A stretch of 64,000 nt of DNA from Marinobacter profundi (GCF_002744715.1 NZ_KZ319370.1:124001-188000), one strand, 5' to 3'; positions 31,527 to 41,153 are shown, numbered from the stretch's first letter. The notes: generated from the sequence alone by a model not told the origin. Numbers and translations: made by a program.

Positions 31527-32145
31527 CGAAATGACTGCACAACATCCCTCCCCGGAGCAGGTCCGCCGGGGCCGGCGCATGGCCCTGCTGCTGTTTGCCG
31601 TGGGCTTTGGGCCGATGATCCTCGCGACCATCATGTTCTACACCGGCTGGCTGAATCCCGGTGGCCACACCAACCGCGGTGTGTTGCTGGACCCGGTGGC
31701 GCCGGTCAGTCAGTTGCAGTTGCAGGGCGCCGGCGGCACACCGCTGGCAGACCGTTTCGGCCCCCTGCAGAGTGACAGCCGCTGGATGCTGATGGTGGTG
31801 GCCGGCAGCTGTGACGAGCGCTGCGAATCGCTGCTTTACCTCGCCCGCCAGGTCAACATTGCCCTGGGCAAGAATGCCAGCCGGGTGGAGCGGGCGGCGT
31901 GGCTGGGCAGCATGCCGGCGTCACTGGCCAGTCGGTGGCAGCAGGACTACGGCCTGATGGAACGCCTCGCCCCGGTCGGTGACGTTGCCCCGCAATGGCC
32001 GGTCGGCGTGCGGCCGGACGAACAGCCGCGCATCCTGCTGGTGGATCCCTTCGGCAACGTGATCATGCATTACGGATCCGAACACACCGGCAAGGACATG
32101 CTGAAAGACCTCAAGCATCTGCTGAAACTCTCGCAGATTGGCTGA
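31507..32145 (+). CDS. Membrane-anchored Sco-like protein in the cox cluster (PA0111 type)
   Basis: A 212-residue protein with one N-terminal helix (RMALLLFAVGFGPMILATIMFYTGWLNPG) and a periplasmic thioredoxin-like domain. It carries a CDERC pair (CxxxC, as in Sco/SenC proteins) after WMLMVVAGS, and ends in PRILLVDPFGNVIMHYGSEHTGKDMLKDLKHLL, which resembles a thioredoxin-fold C-terminus. The conserved Sco histidine is not obvious. The start at 31507 has AGGAG at 6 nt. A role in copper or disulfide handling for the oxidase is inferred from fold and place. Confidence 0.72.
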   Translation: MTMTMADEMTAQHPSPEQVRRGRRMALLLFAVGFGPMILATIMFYTGWLNPGGHTNRGVLLDPVAPVSQLQLQGAGGTPLADRFGPLQSDSRWMLMVVAGSCDERCESLLYLARQVNIALGKNASRVERAAWLGSMPASLASRWQQDYGLMERLAPVGDVAPQWPVGVRPDEQPRILLVDPFGNVIMHYGSEHTGKDMLKDLKHLLKLSQIG

Positions 32146-32173
32146 GACCAGGACTTAACCGGAGGTGCCCGAC

Positions 32174-33265
32174 GTGACAGGTGAATCCGCAACTGCACAG
32201 CGATTCCGGAAGATGGGCCGCTGGGCCCTGGTGGCCACCTTGCTGGCAGTGGTAGTGGTCATGCTGGGGGCCTGGACCCGGCTGGTCCACGCTGGCCTGG
32301 GGTGTCCGGACTGGCCGGGGTGTTATGGCTTCCTCACGGTGCCCCAGAGCGAGGCCACCATTGCCATTGCCAATGCGCGTTTCCCGGAGTCTCCGGTTGA
32401 CGTGGCCAAGGGCTGGCCGGAAATGATTCACCGCTACGCCGCCGGCACCCTTGGCCTGATTGTCTTCGGCCTGGCCGGCTACGGGGTACGCCACCGCCGC
32501 CGGGGTCTGCCGTGGAAGTTGCCGCTGTTCATCGCCGGATTCATCGTGCTGCAGGCAGCGTTCGGCATGTGGACGGTGACCCTCAAGCTGTGGCCCCAGG
32601 TGGTTGCCCTGCACCTGCTCGGTGGTTTCACCACCCTCAGTCTGCTGGCACTGCTGACCCTGCGCTTGCGGGCCCGGCGGACCGCTTTGCCGGAGCCGGA
32701 GCGGCCCGCACTGGCCCGGTTGCGGCCCTGGCTGTTTGGCGCCCTGGCGCTGGTGGTCATCCAGATTGCCCTGGGGGCGTGGACTGCCGCCAACTATGCC
32801 GCCGTTGCCTGTACCGAATTGCCCACCTGCCAGGGCCAGTGGTGGCCGGACGCCATGGATTTCCGCCATGGCTTTGATGTTACCCAGCATGTCGGTCCCA
32901 ACTATCTGGGTGGCCAGCTCAATGCCGATGGTCGGGTGGCGATCCATGTCAGTCACCGCCTGGGCGCGATGATTGTGCTGGGTTACCTGGCGGTGCTGCT
33001 GGCGGCGCTGTGGCGGGCATCCCGCCAGCCCGAGGTGCGCCGGGCCACGCTGCTGGTAGCACTGGCACTGGGAATCCAGCTTTGCCTCGGTCTCGCCAAT
33101 GTGGCGTTCAGCATCCCGCTGGCCATCGCGGTTGCCCACAATGCCATGGGGGCAGGGCTGCTGCTGACTATCATTCACCTCGCCTGGCGTCTGCACGGTG
33201 TTCCCGTGCGCCAGGCGGTATCCCTTTCCCGCCCATCGACCCTCAATCAGGAGGTAACGGCATGA
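32174..33265 (+). CDS. ctaA: Heme A synthase (COX15/CtaA)
   Basis: Membrane mono-oxygenase that converts heme O to heme A. The 363-residue protein has eight helices with repeated His ligands (GAWTRLVHAGLGCPDWPGCYG; WPEMIHRYAAGTLG; VALHLLGGFTTLS; VSHRLGAMIVLGYLA; VAHNAMGAGLLL). The GTG at 32174 was chosen because GGAGG lies 8 nt before it; an earlier in-frame GTG at 32165 overlaps that ribosome binding site. The stop overlaps the ctaB start (ATGA). Confidence 0.95.
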   Translation: MTGESATAQRFRKMGRWALVATLLAVVVVMLGAWTRLVHAGLGCPDWPGCYGFLTVPQSEATIAIANARFPESPVDVAKGWPEMIHRYAAGTLGLIVFGLAGYGVRHRRRGLPWKLPLFIAGFIVLQAAFGMWTVTLKLWPQVVALHLLGGFTTLSLLALLTLRLRARRTALPEPERPALARLRPWLFGALALVVIQIALGAWTAANYAAVACTELPTCQGQWWPDAMDFRHGFDVTQHVGPNYLGGQLNADGRVAIHVSHRLGAMIVLGYLAVLLAALWRASRQPEVRRATLLVALALGIQLCLGLANVAFSIPLAIAVAHNAMGAGLLLTIIHLAWRLHGVPVRQAVSLSRPSTLNQEVTA

Positions 33266-34182
33266 GTAATCAAGCCAAGACCCTGCAGGCACCCACCGCT
33301 ACCGGCCGCACCACCGGCACCCTGTCCTGGCGGGACTTCCTCGAGCTGACCAAGCCCCGGGTGGTCGCGCTGATGATCCTGACCTCGGTGATTGGCATGC
33401 TGCTGGCTGCTCCCGGCGTGCCCCACTGGTCCGTACTGGTGTGGGGTAACCTCGGCATTGCCCTGCTCGCGGGCGCGGCCGCCGTGGTCAACCATGTGGT
33501 TGACCAGAAAATCGACACCATCATGGCCCGCACCCGCAAGCGCCCGGTCGCCACCGGACGGATTGCGCCGGTTGACGCGCTGTTGTTCGCCACCACCCTC
33601 GCCCTTGCCGGGATGCTGGTGCTGGTCTGGCAGGTCAACACCCTCACCGCCTGGCTGACCCTGGCGTCGCTGGTGGGTTATGCCGGGGTCTATACCCTGT
33701 TTCTCAAGCGGGCAACCCCGCAGAACATCGTGATCGGTGGCCTGGCCGGCGCCATGCCGCCGCTGCTGGGCTGGACGGCGGTCACCGGCCAGGTGGAAGG
33801 CCACGCCCTGCTGCTGGTGCTGATCATCTTCGCCTGGACCCCGCCGCACTTCTGGGCACTGGCCATCCACCGCAAGGAGGAGTACGCCAAGGCCGGGATC
33901 CCGATGTTGCCGGTGACCCATGGCAACCATTACACCGAACTGCACATCCTGCTGTACACCCTGATCCTGCTTGCGGTCAGCCTGTTGCCGTTTGTCACCG
34001 GGATGTCGGGTGTGGTGTACCTGGTGGGGGCGCTGCTGCTTGGCCTGCGGTTCCTCAATTATGCGATCCGGCTGTTCCGCGGCGACGATCGCAGGGTGGC
34101 CCTGGATACCTTCAAGTACTCCATCACTTATCTGATGGCGCTGTTTGTGGTATTGCTGGTCGACCATTTTGTATTCTTCTGA
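33262..34182 (+). CDS. ctaB: Protoheme IX farnesyltransferase
   Basis: Membrane prenyltransferase that makes heme O, the substrate of CtaA encoded just upstream and coupled to it by a 4-nt overlap. The 306-residue UbiA-type protein has Asp-rich motifs NHVVDQKIDTIMARTRKRP and the HxxA-type FAWTPPHFWALAIHRKEEYAKAGIPMLPV. GGAGG lies before the ATG; the longer open frame upstream to 33010 is within ctaA and not family-like. Confidence 0.97.
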   Translation: MSNQAKTLQAPTATGRTTGTLSWRDFLELTKPRVVALMILTSVIGMLLAAPGVPHWSVLVWGNLGIALLAGAAAVVNHVVDQKIDTIMARTRKRPVATGRIAPVDALLFATTLALAGMLVLVWQVNTLTAWLTLASLVGYAGVYTLFLKRATPQNIVIGGLAGAMPPLLGWTAVTGQVEGHALLLVLIIFAWTPPHFWALAIHRKEEYAKAGIPMLPVTHGNHYTELHILLYTLILLAVSLLPFVTGMSGVVYLVGALLLGLRFLNYAIRLFRGDDRRVALDTFKYSITYLMALFVVLLVDHFVFF

Positions 34183-34206
34183 ACCGACCGCCTGACCGGA
34201 GACCCG

Positions 34207-34869
34207 ATGGACCGTTCGATACGCCTGACCCTGTTTGCCCTGCTGTTGATCGTGTTGCTGATATTCGGGCTGGTGGTCGGGCGCCAGGTGGTGCTGGTGG
34301 CCAGTCACGAGCCGGCCCCGCCACCTGAGCTCAGTGAGCTCAACACCTACGTCTACGACCGTGGCCGAGCACTGGCGGAATTCACCCTGACCGATGAAAA
34401 CGGCGAGGCGGTTACCCGGGAGAATCTCAAGGGCCGCTGGACCTTTGCCTTCGTCGGCTACACCAACTGCCCGGATATCTGTCCTGCCACCCTGTCGACC
34501 CTGCGTCGGGCCGACCAGCTTATTTCGGCGGAACTGCCGCAGCCGGACTACCTGCTGATCAGTGCCGATCCGGACCATGACACGCCAGCGAAGCTGAAAG
34601 CCTACCTCGACTTTTTTGGCCCCGATTTCCATGGCCTGACCGGCGATGTCGAGGACCTGCGGGCGCTGGCCAAGAGCCTCAATGCGGTATTCGCCCAGCG
34701 GAAAGTGGATGGCATGACCCTGGTGGACCACAGTGCCCACCTGGCGTTGCTGGGGCCGGAGGGCACCATGGTGGCAGTGCTGCAGCCACCCCACACGCCG
34801 GAGGGCCTGGCCGAGGCGTTCCGCCGTATCTACAGCTGGGCGAAGCAGAACCAGGAGGGTGCCGGCTGA
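34207..34869 (+). CDS. SCO1/SenC-family copper chaperone
   Basis: Membrane-anchored thioredoxin-fold protein (220 residues) that assembles the CuA centre of subunit II. It has an N-terminal helix (LTLFALLLIVLLIFGLVVG), the copper-binding CxxxC in GYTNCPDICPATLSTL, and the distal His in LVDHSAHLALLGPEG. It closes the cox gene set after ctaB, with GGAG before the ATG. Confidence 0.95.
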   Translation: MDRSIRLTLFALLLIVLLIFGLVVGRQVVLVASHEPAPPPELSELNTYVYDRGRALAEFTLTDENGEAVTRENLKGRWTFAFVGYTNCPDICPATLSTLRRADQLISAELPQPDYLLISADPDHDTPAKLKAYLDFFGPDFHGLTGDVEDLRALAKSLNAVFAQRKVDGMTLVDHSAHLALLGPEGTMVAVLQPPHTPEGLAEAFRRIYSWAKQNQEGAG

Positions 34870-35020
34870 GCCCGGCGCTGCCGCAACGTTATTGCTTGCT
34901 CACCGGCCTGGCGTCGGTTTCTCAGCGAAAAGTCCCCTTCTGCCGCCGGCCTGAACGGCGTAAACTGGCGCGCTGATCATTGCCTGATAACCCGTCAGAA
35001 CACCCGCCAGGAAGACCGCG

Positions 35021-36217
35021 ATGCCAGCCAACCCTACCTCCTGCACCTCCCCCCGAGAGTTGTCCACGGTGCTGCTGGCAGGTGCGATCATCCTGCTGGT
35101 GGTGCATGGCCTCGGCCGGTTTATCTTCACGCCACTGCTGCCTTACCTGGTCCAGGATGGCCAGTTTGACGCCCAGCAGGGTGCTGCCGTCGCTACCTGG
35201 AACTACCTGGGTTACCTGATGGGTGCCTTGCTGGCCATCCGCTGGCACCGCATCGAGCATATCCGGCGCTTGCTGCCGCTGAGCCTGGCGGTCCATGTGA
35301 TTACTCTGTTACTGCTGACCCAGCTCAATGACCTGACCGCCATTGATACCCTGCGCTGGCTCAACGGGGTCGCCAACGGTGTGGTGTTCGTGCAGGCTCC
35401 GGCGCTGATCCTGGAGTGGCTGGTGTCCCGCAACCGGTCGGCCTCCAGCGGGCTGGTCTACATCGGCGTCGGTGTTGGCCTGCTGGTTTCCAGCGGCCTG
35501 GTGTCCGGCACGGCAACCTGGCTCGCCGGTGCCGATCGCTGGTGGCCCGCCGCCGTGCTTTCCATCCCCCTGGGCTGGTGGGGCGTCGCGCGATTGTTAC
35601 GGCTGCAGATCCCGGCGCGTGTCGCGGCCGACGGCAGCCAGCAAGCGGACCATGGCCCGCTGTTTGACCGTGCCAGCATTCCGCTGTTCCTGTCCTATGC
35701 CGGAGCTGGCCTCGGTTACATTCTGCCGATGACCTTCCTGCCTTTGCTGGCGCGGCTCGAGTTGCCCGCCCGCCACTGGTTGCAGGACGGCACCTGGCTG
35801 ATCGTCGCCCTGGCGACCATTCCGGCACCCTGGATCTGGAACAGACTTGGTGCGAAAATCGGCGATCTCCCGGCATTGAAGCTGAACTTCGTGATCCAGC
35901 TTGCCGGTGTGCTTGCCGCAGTGCTGTGGCCGGGACCGGTTGGCCTGATCCTGTGTGCGGCCCTCGTGGGAGGGACCTTCCTTGGCACGGTCCTGCTCAC
36001 CCAGCGCATTGGCCGTGCCCTCCATCCCCATCAGGGCCCGCGGCTTTCCGCCGCCACCGTCGCCCTCTACGGCTTCACCCAGATGGTTGGCCCGTGGCTA
36101 ACCAAGCAGTGGCTGGGGGCCGGTGGCACCCTGGCAACCGCTTTCGGCATCGGGGTCGCCGCACTGGCCTTCGGGTTGTTGTTTGTCTTCTTCGTGCCCA
36201 AGCCATGCTCCCGATAG
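35021..36217 (+). CDS. YbfB/YjiJ-family MFS transporter
   Basis: A 398-residue major facilitator with 12 hydrophobic segments. The N-terminus LLVVHGLGRFIFTPLLPYLVQDGQFDAQQGAAVATWNYLGYLMGAL matches the YbfB/YjiJ (MFS_4) group, which begins with GxGRFxxTPLLP. The substrate is unknown. Its end overlaps the hrpB start by 13 nt. The 151 nt upstream (34870-35020) hold no clear signal. Confidence 0.88.
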   Translation: MPANPTSCTSPRELSTVLLAGAIILLVVHGLGRFIFTPLLPYLVQDGQFDAQQGAAVATWNYLGYLMGALLAIRWHRIEHIRRLLPLSLAVHVITLLLLTQLNDLTAIDTLRWLNGVANGVVFVQAPALILEWLVSRNRSASSGLVYIGVGVGLLVSSGLVSGTATWLAGADRWWPAAVLSIPLGWWGVARLLRLQIPARVAADGSQQADHGPLFDRASIPLFLSYAGAGLGYILPMTFLPLLARLELPARHWLQDGTWLIVALATIPAPWIWNRLGAKIGDLPALKLNFVIQLAGVLAAVLWPGPVGLILCAALVGGTFLGTVLLTQRIGRALHPHQGPRLSAATVALYGFTQMVGPWLTKQWLGAGGTLATAFGIGVAALAFGLLFVFFVPKPCSR

Positions 36218-38688
36218 ACCACATACTTCCGGAACTGAAACGCGCCCTGGAACACCACGCGGTGGCCCTGTTGCAGGCCCCGCCGGGCGCCGGTAAAACC
36301 ACCAGGGTTCCGCTGGCGTTGCTGGCGGCGCCGTGGCTGCAGGGCCGCAAGATCCTGATGCTGGAGCCGCGACGGCTGGCGGCCCGTTCGGCGGCGCGCT
36401 TCATGGCCGGCCAGCTGGGGCAACAGCCCGGCCAGACTGTGGGGTACCGGACCCGGCTGGATACCCGGGTGTCTGCCGCTACCCGGATCGAAGTGGTCAC
36501 CGAAGGTATTCTGACGCGACTGATCCAGAGCGACCCCATGCTGGAAGACTACGCGGCGGTGTTGTTTGACGAGTTCCACGAGCGCTCGTTACAGGCCGAT
36601 CTTGGCCTGGCTCTGGTGCGGGAGACCCGTCAGGCCCTGCGGGACGATTTACGGCTGCTGGTGATGTCGGCCACCCTGGATACCGCGCCGATCGCGCGGC
36701 TGCTCGGGGACGTGCCGGTCATCACCAGTGCCGGGCGGGCGTTCCCGGTGGAGGTGCTGTACCGGCCACCAGCCCGCAATAGCCGCCCCCTCGATCACCT
36801 GGTGGCGGTGATCCATGAGGCATTGCGGGCGCAGGACGGCTCGTTGCTGGTGTTTCTGCCGGGGGCCGGAGAAATCCGCCGCGTCGAACAGCAGCTGCGT
36901 GGCCAGTTGCCGGCGGGCGTGGTGCTTGCTCCGTTGTATGGCAACCTGACGTCTGCCGACCAGGATCGGGCCATTTCACCCCCGCCGCAGGCTACCCGCA
37001 AGGTGGTACTGGCCACCGCGATCGCGGAAACCAGCCTGACCATTGAGGGTGTCCGGGTGGTGATCGATAGCGGTTTGCAACGGCGGGCGGTGTTCGATCC
37101 GAACAGTGGCATGACCCGGCTGGTGACGGGGCGGGTCTCGAAGGCCTCGGCGGAACAGCGCAAAGGCCGTGCCGGCCGGGTCGAGCCGGGGATCTGCTAT
37201 CGCCTGTGGCGCGAGTCGGAGCAGGCGGGTCTGGCCGAATTCACGCCGCCGGAGATCCAGGAAGCGGATCTGGCGCCCCTGGTGCTGGAGCTGGCCCAGT
37301 GGGGTGCCCGGGTGCCGGACAGTGTCGAGTGGATCGATCCGCCGCCGCTGGCGCACTGGCAACAGGCCGCCGCCCTGTTGCAGTGGCTCGACATGCTGGA
37401 CGACCAGGGTGCCATTACCGACCACGGCAAGGCGGCACGGGAGCTCGGTATCCACCCCCGGCTTGCCCACATGGTGCTGCGCGGCCGCCAGCTGGGCCTT
37501 GGCACCCTGGCGGCGGAGCTGGCGGCCTTACTGGGGGAACGGGATCTGCTGGGTTCCGCGGCGGGCGCCGATGTGCATGAACGGGTACGGCTACTGCGCG
37601 GTGAGACGTCGCCGCGGGGCGTGGACCCGGCACGGCTGAGGTCGGTGCGCCAGGCCGCCCGGCGGCTGGCCGACGGCCGGGACGGACCGGGCTTGCTGCC
37701 AACCGAAGCCGAGGTGGGACGTTTGCTGGCACAAGCCTGGCCGGACCGGATTGGTCGCCGGCGCTCCGGATCGGCGCCCCGTTACCAGCTCAGTAACGGC
37801 AGGGGGGCGGTGTTGCGGGATGACGATCCGCTGGGCTGTCATGACTGGCTGGTGGCGGCGGATCTTGACGGCAAGGCCCGGGAAGCCACCATCTTCCTGG
37901 CGGCCGCGGTGGACCTGCCAGACCTGGAACAGGATCTGGCAGCCCACATCAGCGACCGGGACGAGGCCACCTGGGACGACAAGCGTGGCACGGTGGTGGC
38001 GCGCCGGGTACGCCGGCTCGGGGAACTGGTGCTGGCCGAACAGCCATTGCCGCAGCCGGCCGCCGGGCTGGTCCGCCAGGGCCTGCTGGATGCGGTGCGC
38101 AAAAAGGGGCTGGCGAGCCTGCCGTGGACCACGGAAGCGCGCCAGTGGCAGGCCCGGGTCCAGCTGCTGGCAAAGTGCTTTCCCGGGGATTGGCCGGAGG
38201 TGTCTGACCAGGCCCTGCTGCAGCGCCTGGATGACTGGCTGGGCCCGTTCATGGCGGGTATTTCCCGCTGGAGCGAGCTGCAGCAACTGAACCTGCTGAC
38301 GGCCCTGGACAGCCTGCTGGAGTACTCCGGTCAGCAACAGCTGGGGCAACTTGCACCAGTGCGCCTTACCATTCCCACCGGTCAGCAGGTGCGCCTGGAT
38401 TATGCGGCTGCCAATGGCCCGGTACTGGCGGTCAAGCTGCAGGCGCTGTTCGGCTGGACTGCCACCCCGACGGTGGCCGGTGGCAAAGTCCCGGTTGTTA
38501 TCCACCTGCTCTCACCGGCAGGCCGGCCTCTGGCGGTCACTGCCGACCTTGCCAGTTTCTGGCGCCAGGCTTACCCGGAGGTACGCAAGGACATGCGTGG
38601 CCGGTACCCGCGCCATCCCTGGCCGGAAGACCCGCTGGCGGCGCAACCGACGCTGGCGACCAATCGGGCCCTGCGCAACCGGAGCTGA
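36205..38688 (+). CDS. hrpB: ATP-dependent helicase HrpB
   Basis: DEAH/RHA-type RNA helicase-like ATPase of 827 residues. The ATG at 36205 gives MLPIDHILPELKRAL, the family start; the open frame upstream belongs to the overlapping MFS gene region. Walker A APPGAGKTT is at residues 25-33, the Walker B variant is DEFHER, and motif III is SATLD. The motif VI region reads QRKGRAGRVEPGICYRLW. The C-terminal half is the HrpB-specific domain. Its cellular substrate is not well defined. Confidence 0.96.
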   Translation: MLPIDHILPELKRALEHHAVALLQAPPGAGKTTRVPLALLAAPWLQGRKILMLEPRRLAARSAARFMAGQLGQQPGQTVGYRTRLDTRVSAATRIEVVTEGILTRLIQSDPMLEDYAAVLFDEFHERSLQADLGLALVRETRQALRDDLRLLVMSATLDTAPIARLLGDVPVITSAGRAFPVEVLYRPPARNSRPLDHLVAVIHEALRAQDGSLLVFLPGAGEIRRVEQQLRGQLPAGVVLAPLYGNLTSADQDRAISPPPQATRKVVLATAIAETSLTIEGVRVVIDSGLQRRAVFDPNSGMTRLVTGRVSKASAEQRKGRAGRVEPGICYRLWRESEQAGLAEFTPPEIQEADLAPLVLELAQWGARVPDSVEWIDPPPLAHWQQAAALLQWLDMLDDQGAITDHGKAARELGIHPRLAHMVLRGRQLGLGTLAAELAALLGERDLLGSAAGADVHERVRLLRGETSPRGVDPARLRSVRQAARRLADGRDGPGLLPTEAEVGRLLAQAWPDRIGRRRSGSAPRYQLSNGRGAVLRDDDPLGCHDWLVAADLDGKAREATIFLAAAVDLPDLEQDLAAHISDRDEATWDDKRGTVVARRVRRLGELVLAEQPLPQPAAGLVRQGLLDAVRKKGLASLPWTTEARQWQARVQLLAKCFPGDWPEVSDQALLQRLDDWLGPFMAGISRWSELQQLNLLTALDSLLEYSGQQQLGQLAPVRLTIPTGQQVRLDYAAANGPVLAVKLQALFGWTATPTVAGGKVPVVIHLLSPAGRPLAVTADLASFWRQAYPEVRKDMRGRYPRHPWPEDPLAAQPTLATNRALRNRS

Positions 38689-38699
38689 GCGTTGCCCGT

Positions 38700-39581
38700 T
38701 CAGTCCATCGCCGGCATGCCGGCGGTGGGGCCGCCGGTGCGGACCAGGCCGTGCTCGGTCAGCCGTCCGCTGACCAACCGTTCGGGCACGGTTTCAAAGT
38801 AGATGTTGCGGGTGGTAATGAAAGTGCCGCTGGGGCCGTTCAGTTCCTTGCCGGACATTTCCTCCAGCTGCACGGTACGCGAGGTCTGGTCACTGTTGCG
38901 GAAGCTGTCGGCCAGCACCAGGCAGGGTTTGCCCTGATCCCGGGCCGCCAGGGCCATCAGGTAGGTGCCACTCTTGTTGACGAAATGCTGGTCGGCGAGC
39001 CAGCTGTCACATCCACAGACCGCAACGGTGGCCCGGGCCATGAACAACCCCATCTGGGCATCGGTGATCAGGGTGACCGGGATGGTGAGCCGGTCGAGAG
39101 CCTCCGCCAGGCGGGCTCCCTCGTTACCGGGACCGCTGAGGGTGGCGATGACCGAAAAGGACGTCTTGCGGTTGTACAGCTCGCGGAACAGTTTCTGTAC
39201 CACTGAACTGTTGCTGTGGGTGAGGATGACGGCACCGGGCTCGATCAGGTCCGCGGCGTGGCGGGCGACCCGGCCGGCAGCATCCTGCAGGTGACCGATG
39301 ATGGCCTCCAGTACTTCGAGCAGCCGCTGGTTGTCGGGACGCGACCGGCCGTCCGGGAACACCGCCTGTTGCCAGCGCAGCAGGGCATTGTTGAGCGGGA
39401 CCATGCTGGGACGGGTCACCCGGAGGGTGCTGGCCAGCTCAAGGATTTCATCCGCCGCCACGTCCGCCTGCTGCTCAAGAAACTCCCGTAGCCCGAACAG
39501 GGTGTTCAGCGCTAGCTGGGTTGCGCCCGACTGATGGTCGTCGCGCAGGCGGCGAACCAGCTGGTCCCGTTGATCATTCAT
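38700..39581 (-). CDS. eIF2B / MtnA-like sugar-phosphate isomerase family protein
   Basis: A 293-residue protein of the eIF-2B alpha/beta/delta superfamily, which in bacteria includes MtnA and in archaea ribose-1,5-bisphosphate isomerase. The C-terminal Rossmann part shows AVILTHSNSSVVQKLFREL, LSGPGNEGARLAEAL, VAVCGCDSWLADQHFVNKSGTYLMALAA and PCLVLADSFR. The Asp and NK.GT elements of the isomerase active site are kept. The N-terminal 90 residues are helical. Substrate unknown; no methionine-salvage genes are nearby. It is convergent with hrpB. Confidence 0.8.
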   Translation of the reverse strand: MNDQRDQLVRRLRDDHQSGATQLALNTLFGLREFLEQQADVAADEILELASTLRVTRPSMVPLNNALLRWQQAVFPDGRSRPDNQRLLEVLEAIIGHLQDAAGRVARHAADLIEPGAVILTHSNSSVVQKLFRELYNRKTSFSVIATLSGPGNEGARLAEALDRLTIPVTLITDAQMGLFMARATVAVCGCDSWLADQHFVNKSGTYLMALAARDQGKPCLVLADSFRNSDQTSRTVQLEEMSGKELNGPSGTFITTRNIYFETVPERLVSGRLTEHGLVRTGGPTAGMPAMD

Positions 39582-39708
39582 AACAATCCCGCCTCGCCGT
39601 GCTGTCTCGCTTGTCCAGTCATACCTTGCTGCCGCCCCTGTGCCGGGTCGCCGTCAAGGAAAGCCTAGCAGGGTCTGCCGGTTTGTCGCCTGGCGGGGTG
39701 GCAGTTGG

Positions 39709-40071
39709 TTAGCGGGCCAGGTGTTTTGAGCGGACCAGCCAGGCTTCGCCTGCTTGCTGCACCGTGGCCGGATCGGCATGCTCGGAGGCCTGGTGAACCG
39801 CCTCGAGGGTATCGGTGAGCAGCTGGACCTCGGTAGTGATGCGCGCCAGCGCATTCTCCAGGGTGTAGGTCTGCTGATGGATCTCATGCATCACCTGCGG
39901 CGTCAGTTCACCCTGCAGCAGGGTTTCCAGATTGCCGTTGGATGCCATCAGGTTGGCCATCGCCTGGGGCAGTGAATCCGCGGGCAGACCCTTGAAGTGG
40001 CGGGCGTCGCCGGCGACGGCGGTGGTGGCGATGAACAGGGTCAGGGCGGCGGTACAGGCGGATCTCAGCAT
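39709..40071 (-). CDS. Small exported helical protein (DUF6746-like)
   Basis: A 120-residue protein with a clear signal peptide (MLRSACTAALTLFIATTAVAG, cut near AVAG-DARH) and a helical mature part (SLPQAMANLMASNGNLETLLQ, MHEIHQQTYTLENALARI). It is likely periplasmic. It resembles short exported proteins grouped as DUF6746; I am not certain of that label, and no function is known. The gene is divergent from the ATP-grasp gene at 40228. Confidence 0.68.
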   Translation of the reverse strand: MLRSACTAALTLFIATTAVAGDARHFKGLPADSLPQAMANLMASNGNLETLLQGELTPQVMHEIHQQTYTLENALARITTEVQLLTDTLEAVHQASEHADPATVQQAGEAWLVRSKHLAR

Positions 40072-40227
40072 GGGGTTTCCTCAGGTCATTTATCGTAATG
40101 CGAAGTATTATCATTTAATTTGGCGTTGGCCATGAGATTGGTCAATTAACCGGCAAAAAATAATGCTTGCCAGAATCCCGAAGCCGCCTAAAATGCGCGC
40201 AATTCCATCCTGAGTGCCGCTGATCCC

Positions 40228-41055
40228 ATGCACCTTGTCTCCTTCGATATCTTCCGTACCCTGGGCTTTCCCGAGACCACCGTACTCAAACCCGAACACT
40301 TCCTGCGCCACAAGGATGAACTGCGGCAGGCGGACTGGGTGCTGTTTCCGGAATACTGGCAGGTCAATGCCCTGGTCCATGGTCTCAAGTGCCGGATCTT
40401 CCCCAGTGTGGCCAGCTACCGCATCGGCCACGACAAGGTAGAGATGACCCGGGCCTTCCAGACCGTGGCACCCGACCAAACGCCCTGGACGCTGATCGAG
40501 GCCAACGGTCCCGAGGAGCGGGAGCAGGTCTGGGAGGCCATGAGCCTGCCCTTCGTTGCCAAGCGACCGAAGGCGAGTATGGGTGAAGGCGTCTGGCTGA
40601 TCGAAACCCGTGAAGACTGGCACCGGTACTGCGAGGGGGCTGATGTACTCTACGCCCAGGAATACCTGCCGATCGATCGTGATGTGCGGGTGGTGGTGGT
40701 GGGCAACCAGGTGGTGACCGCGTACTGGCGCACCCAGGCCGACCAGGGGTTCTACAACAACGTGGCCCGCGGCGGTCGGATCGATACCAGCCCGGTGCCG
40801 GCGGCTGCCACGGAGCTGGCCTTGCGGCTGGCGCGGGAGCTGGGTGTCGACCATGCCGGCTTTGATATCGCGCTGGTGGATGGTTACCCGTTTGTTCTTG
40901 AATTCAACCGGCTGTTCGGAAACCAGGGGCTGGCCGGCGGGCACGATCTGCGGGAGGCCATCCTGAGCTACCTGGAGCAACAGCTCGCTGGTGGCGACCC
41001 CGACAATCCGGTTTCGCCACCGACACCGCCGGCGCCCTGGCCGGTGGCAGTCTGA
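40228..41055 (+). CDS. ATP-grasp domain protein (RimK-like)
   Basis: A 275-residue cytoplasmic protein with an ATP-grasp fold. Visible elements are PFVAKRPKASMGEGVWLI (the ATP-binding Lys and Gly-rich loop), YAQEYLPIDRDVRVVVVGNQVVTAYWR (central strands) and the Mg-binding end GFDIALVDGYPFVLEFNRLFGNQG. The N-terminal 90 residues form a pre-ATP-grasp domain. The family joins carboxylates to amines or thiols, but the substrate is not evident here. The C-terminal tail is Pro-rich. No peptide- or modification-pathway genes are adjacent. Confidence 0.8.
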   Translation: MHLVSFDIFRTLGFPETTVLKPEHFLRHKDELRQADWVLFPEYWQVNALVHGLKCRIFPSVASYRIGHDKVEMTRAFQTVAPDQTPWTLIEANGPEEREQVWEAMSLPFVAKRPKASMGEGVWLIETREDWHRYCEGADVLYAQEYLPIDRDVRVVVVGNQVVTAYWRTQADQGFYNNVARGGRIDTSPVPAAATELALRLARELGVDHAGFDIALVDGYPFVLEFNRLFGNQGLAGGHDLREAILSYLEQQLAGGDPDNPVSPPTPPAPWPVAV

Positions 41056-41153
41056 GCCGGAGTGAACTACAGTTCCAGTGCCACCGATGCGGTGGTTTGC
41101 GGGGTTTGCTTATGGGTAGATATGCTCATTCCAGCGCCGCCAGAAAAGCCCTA

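Noticed and set aside
40138..40166. TTGGTC-N15-AATAAT as a promoter of the ATP-grasp gene
   Set aside because: The spacing of 15 bp is too short for a good sigma-70 promoter and the 17-bp alternative has a poor -10, so it was not listed.
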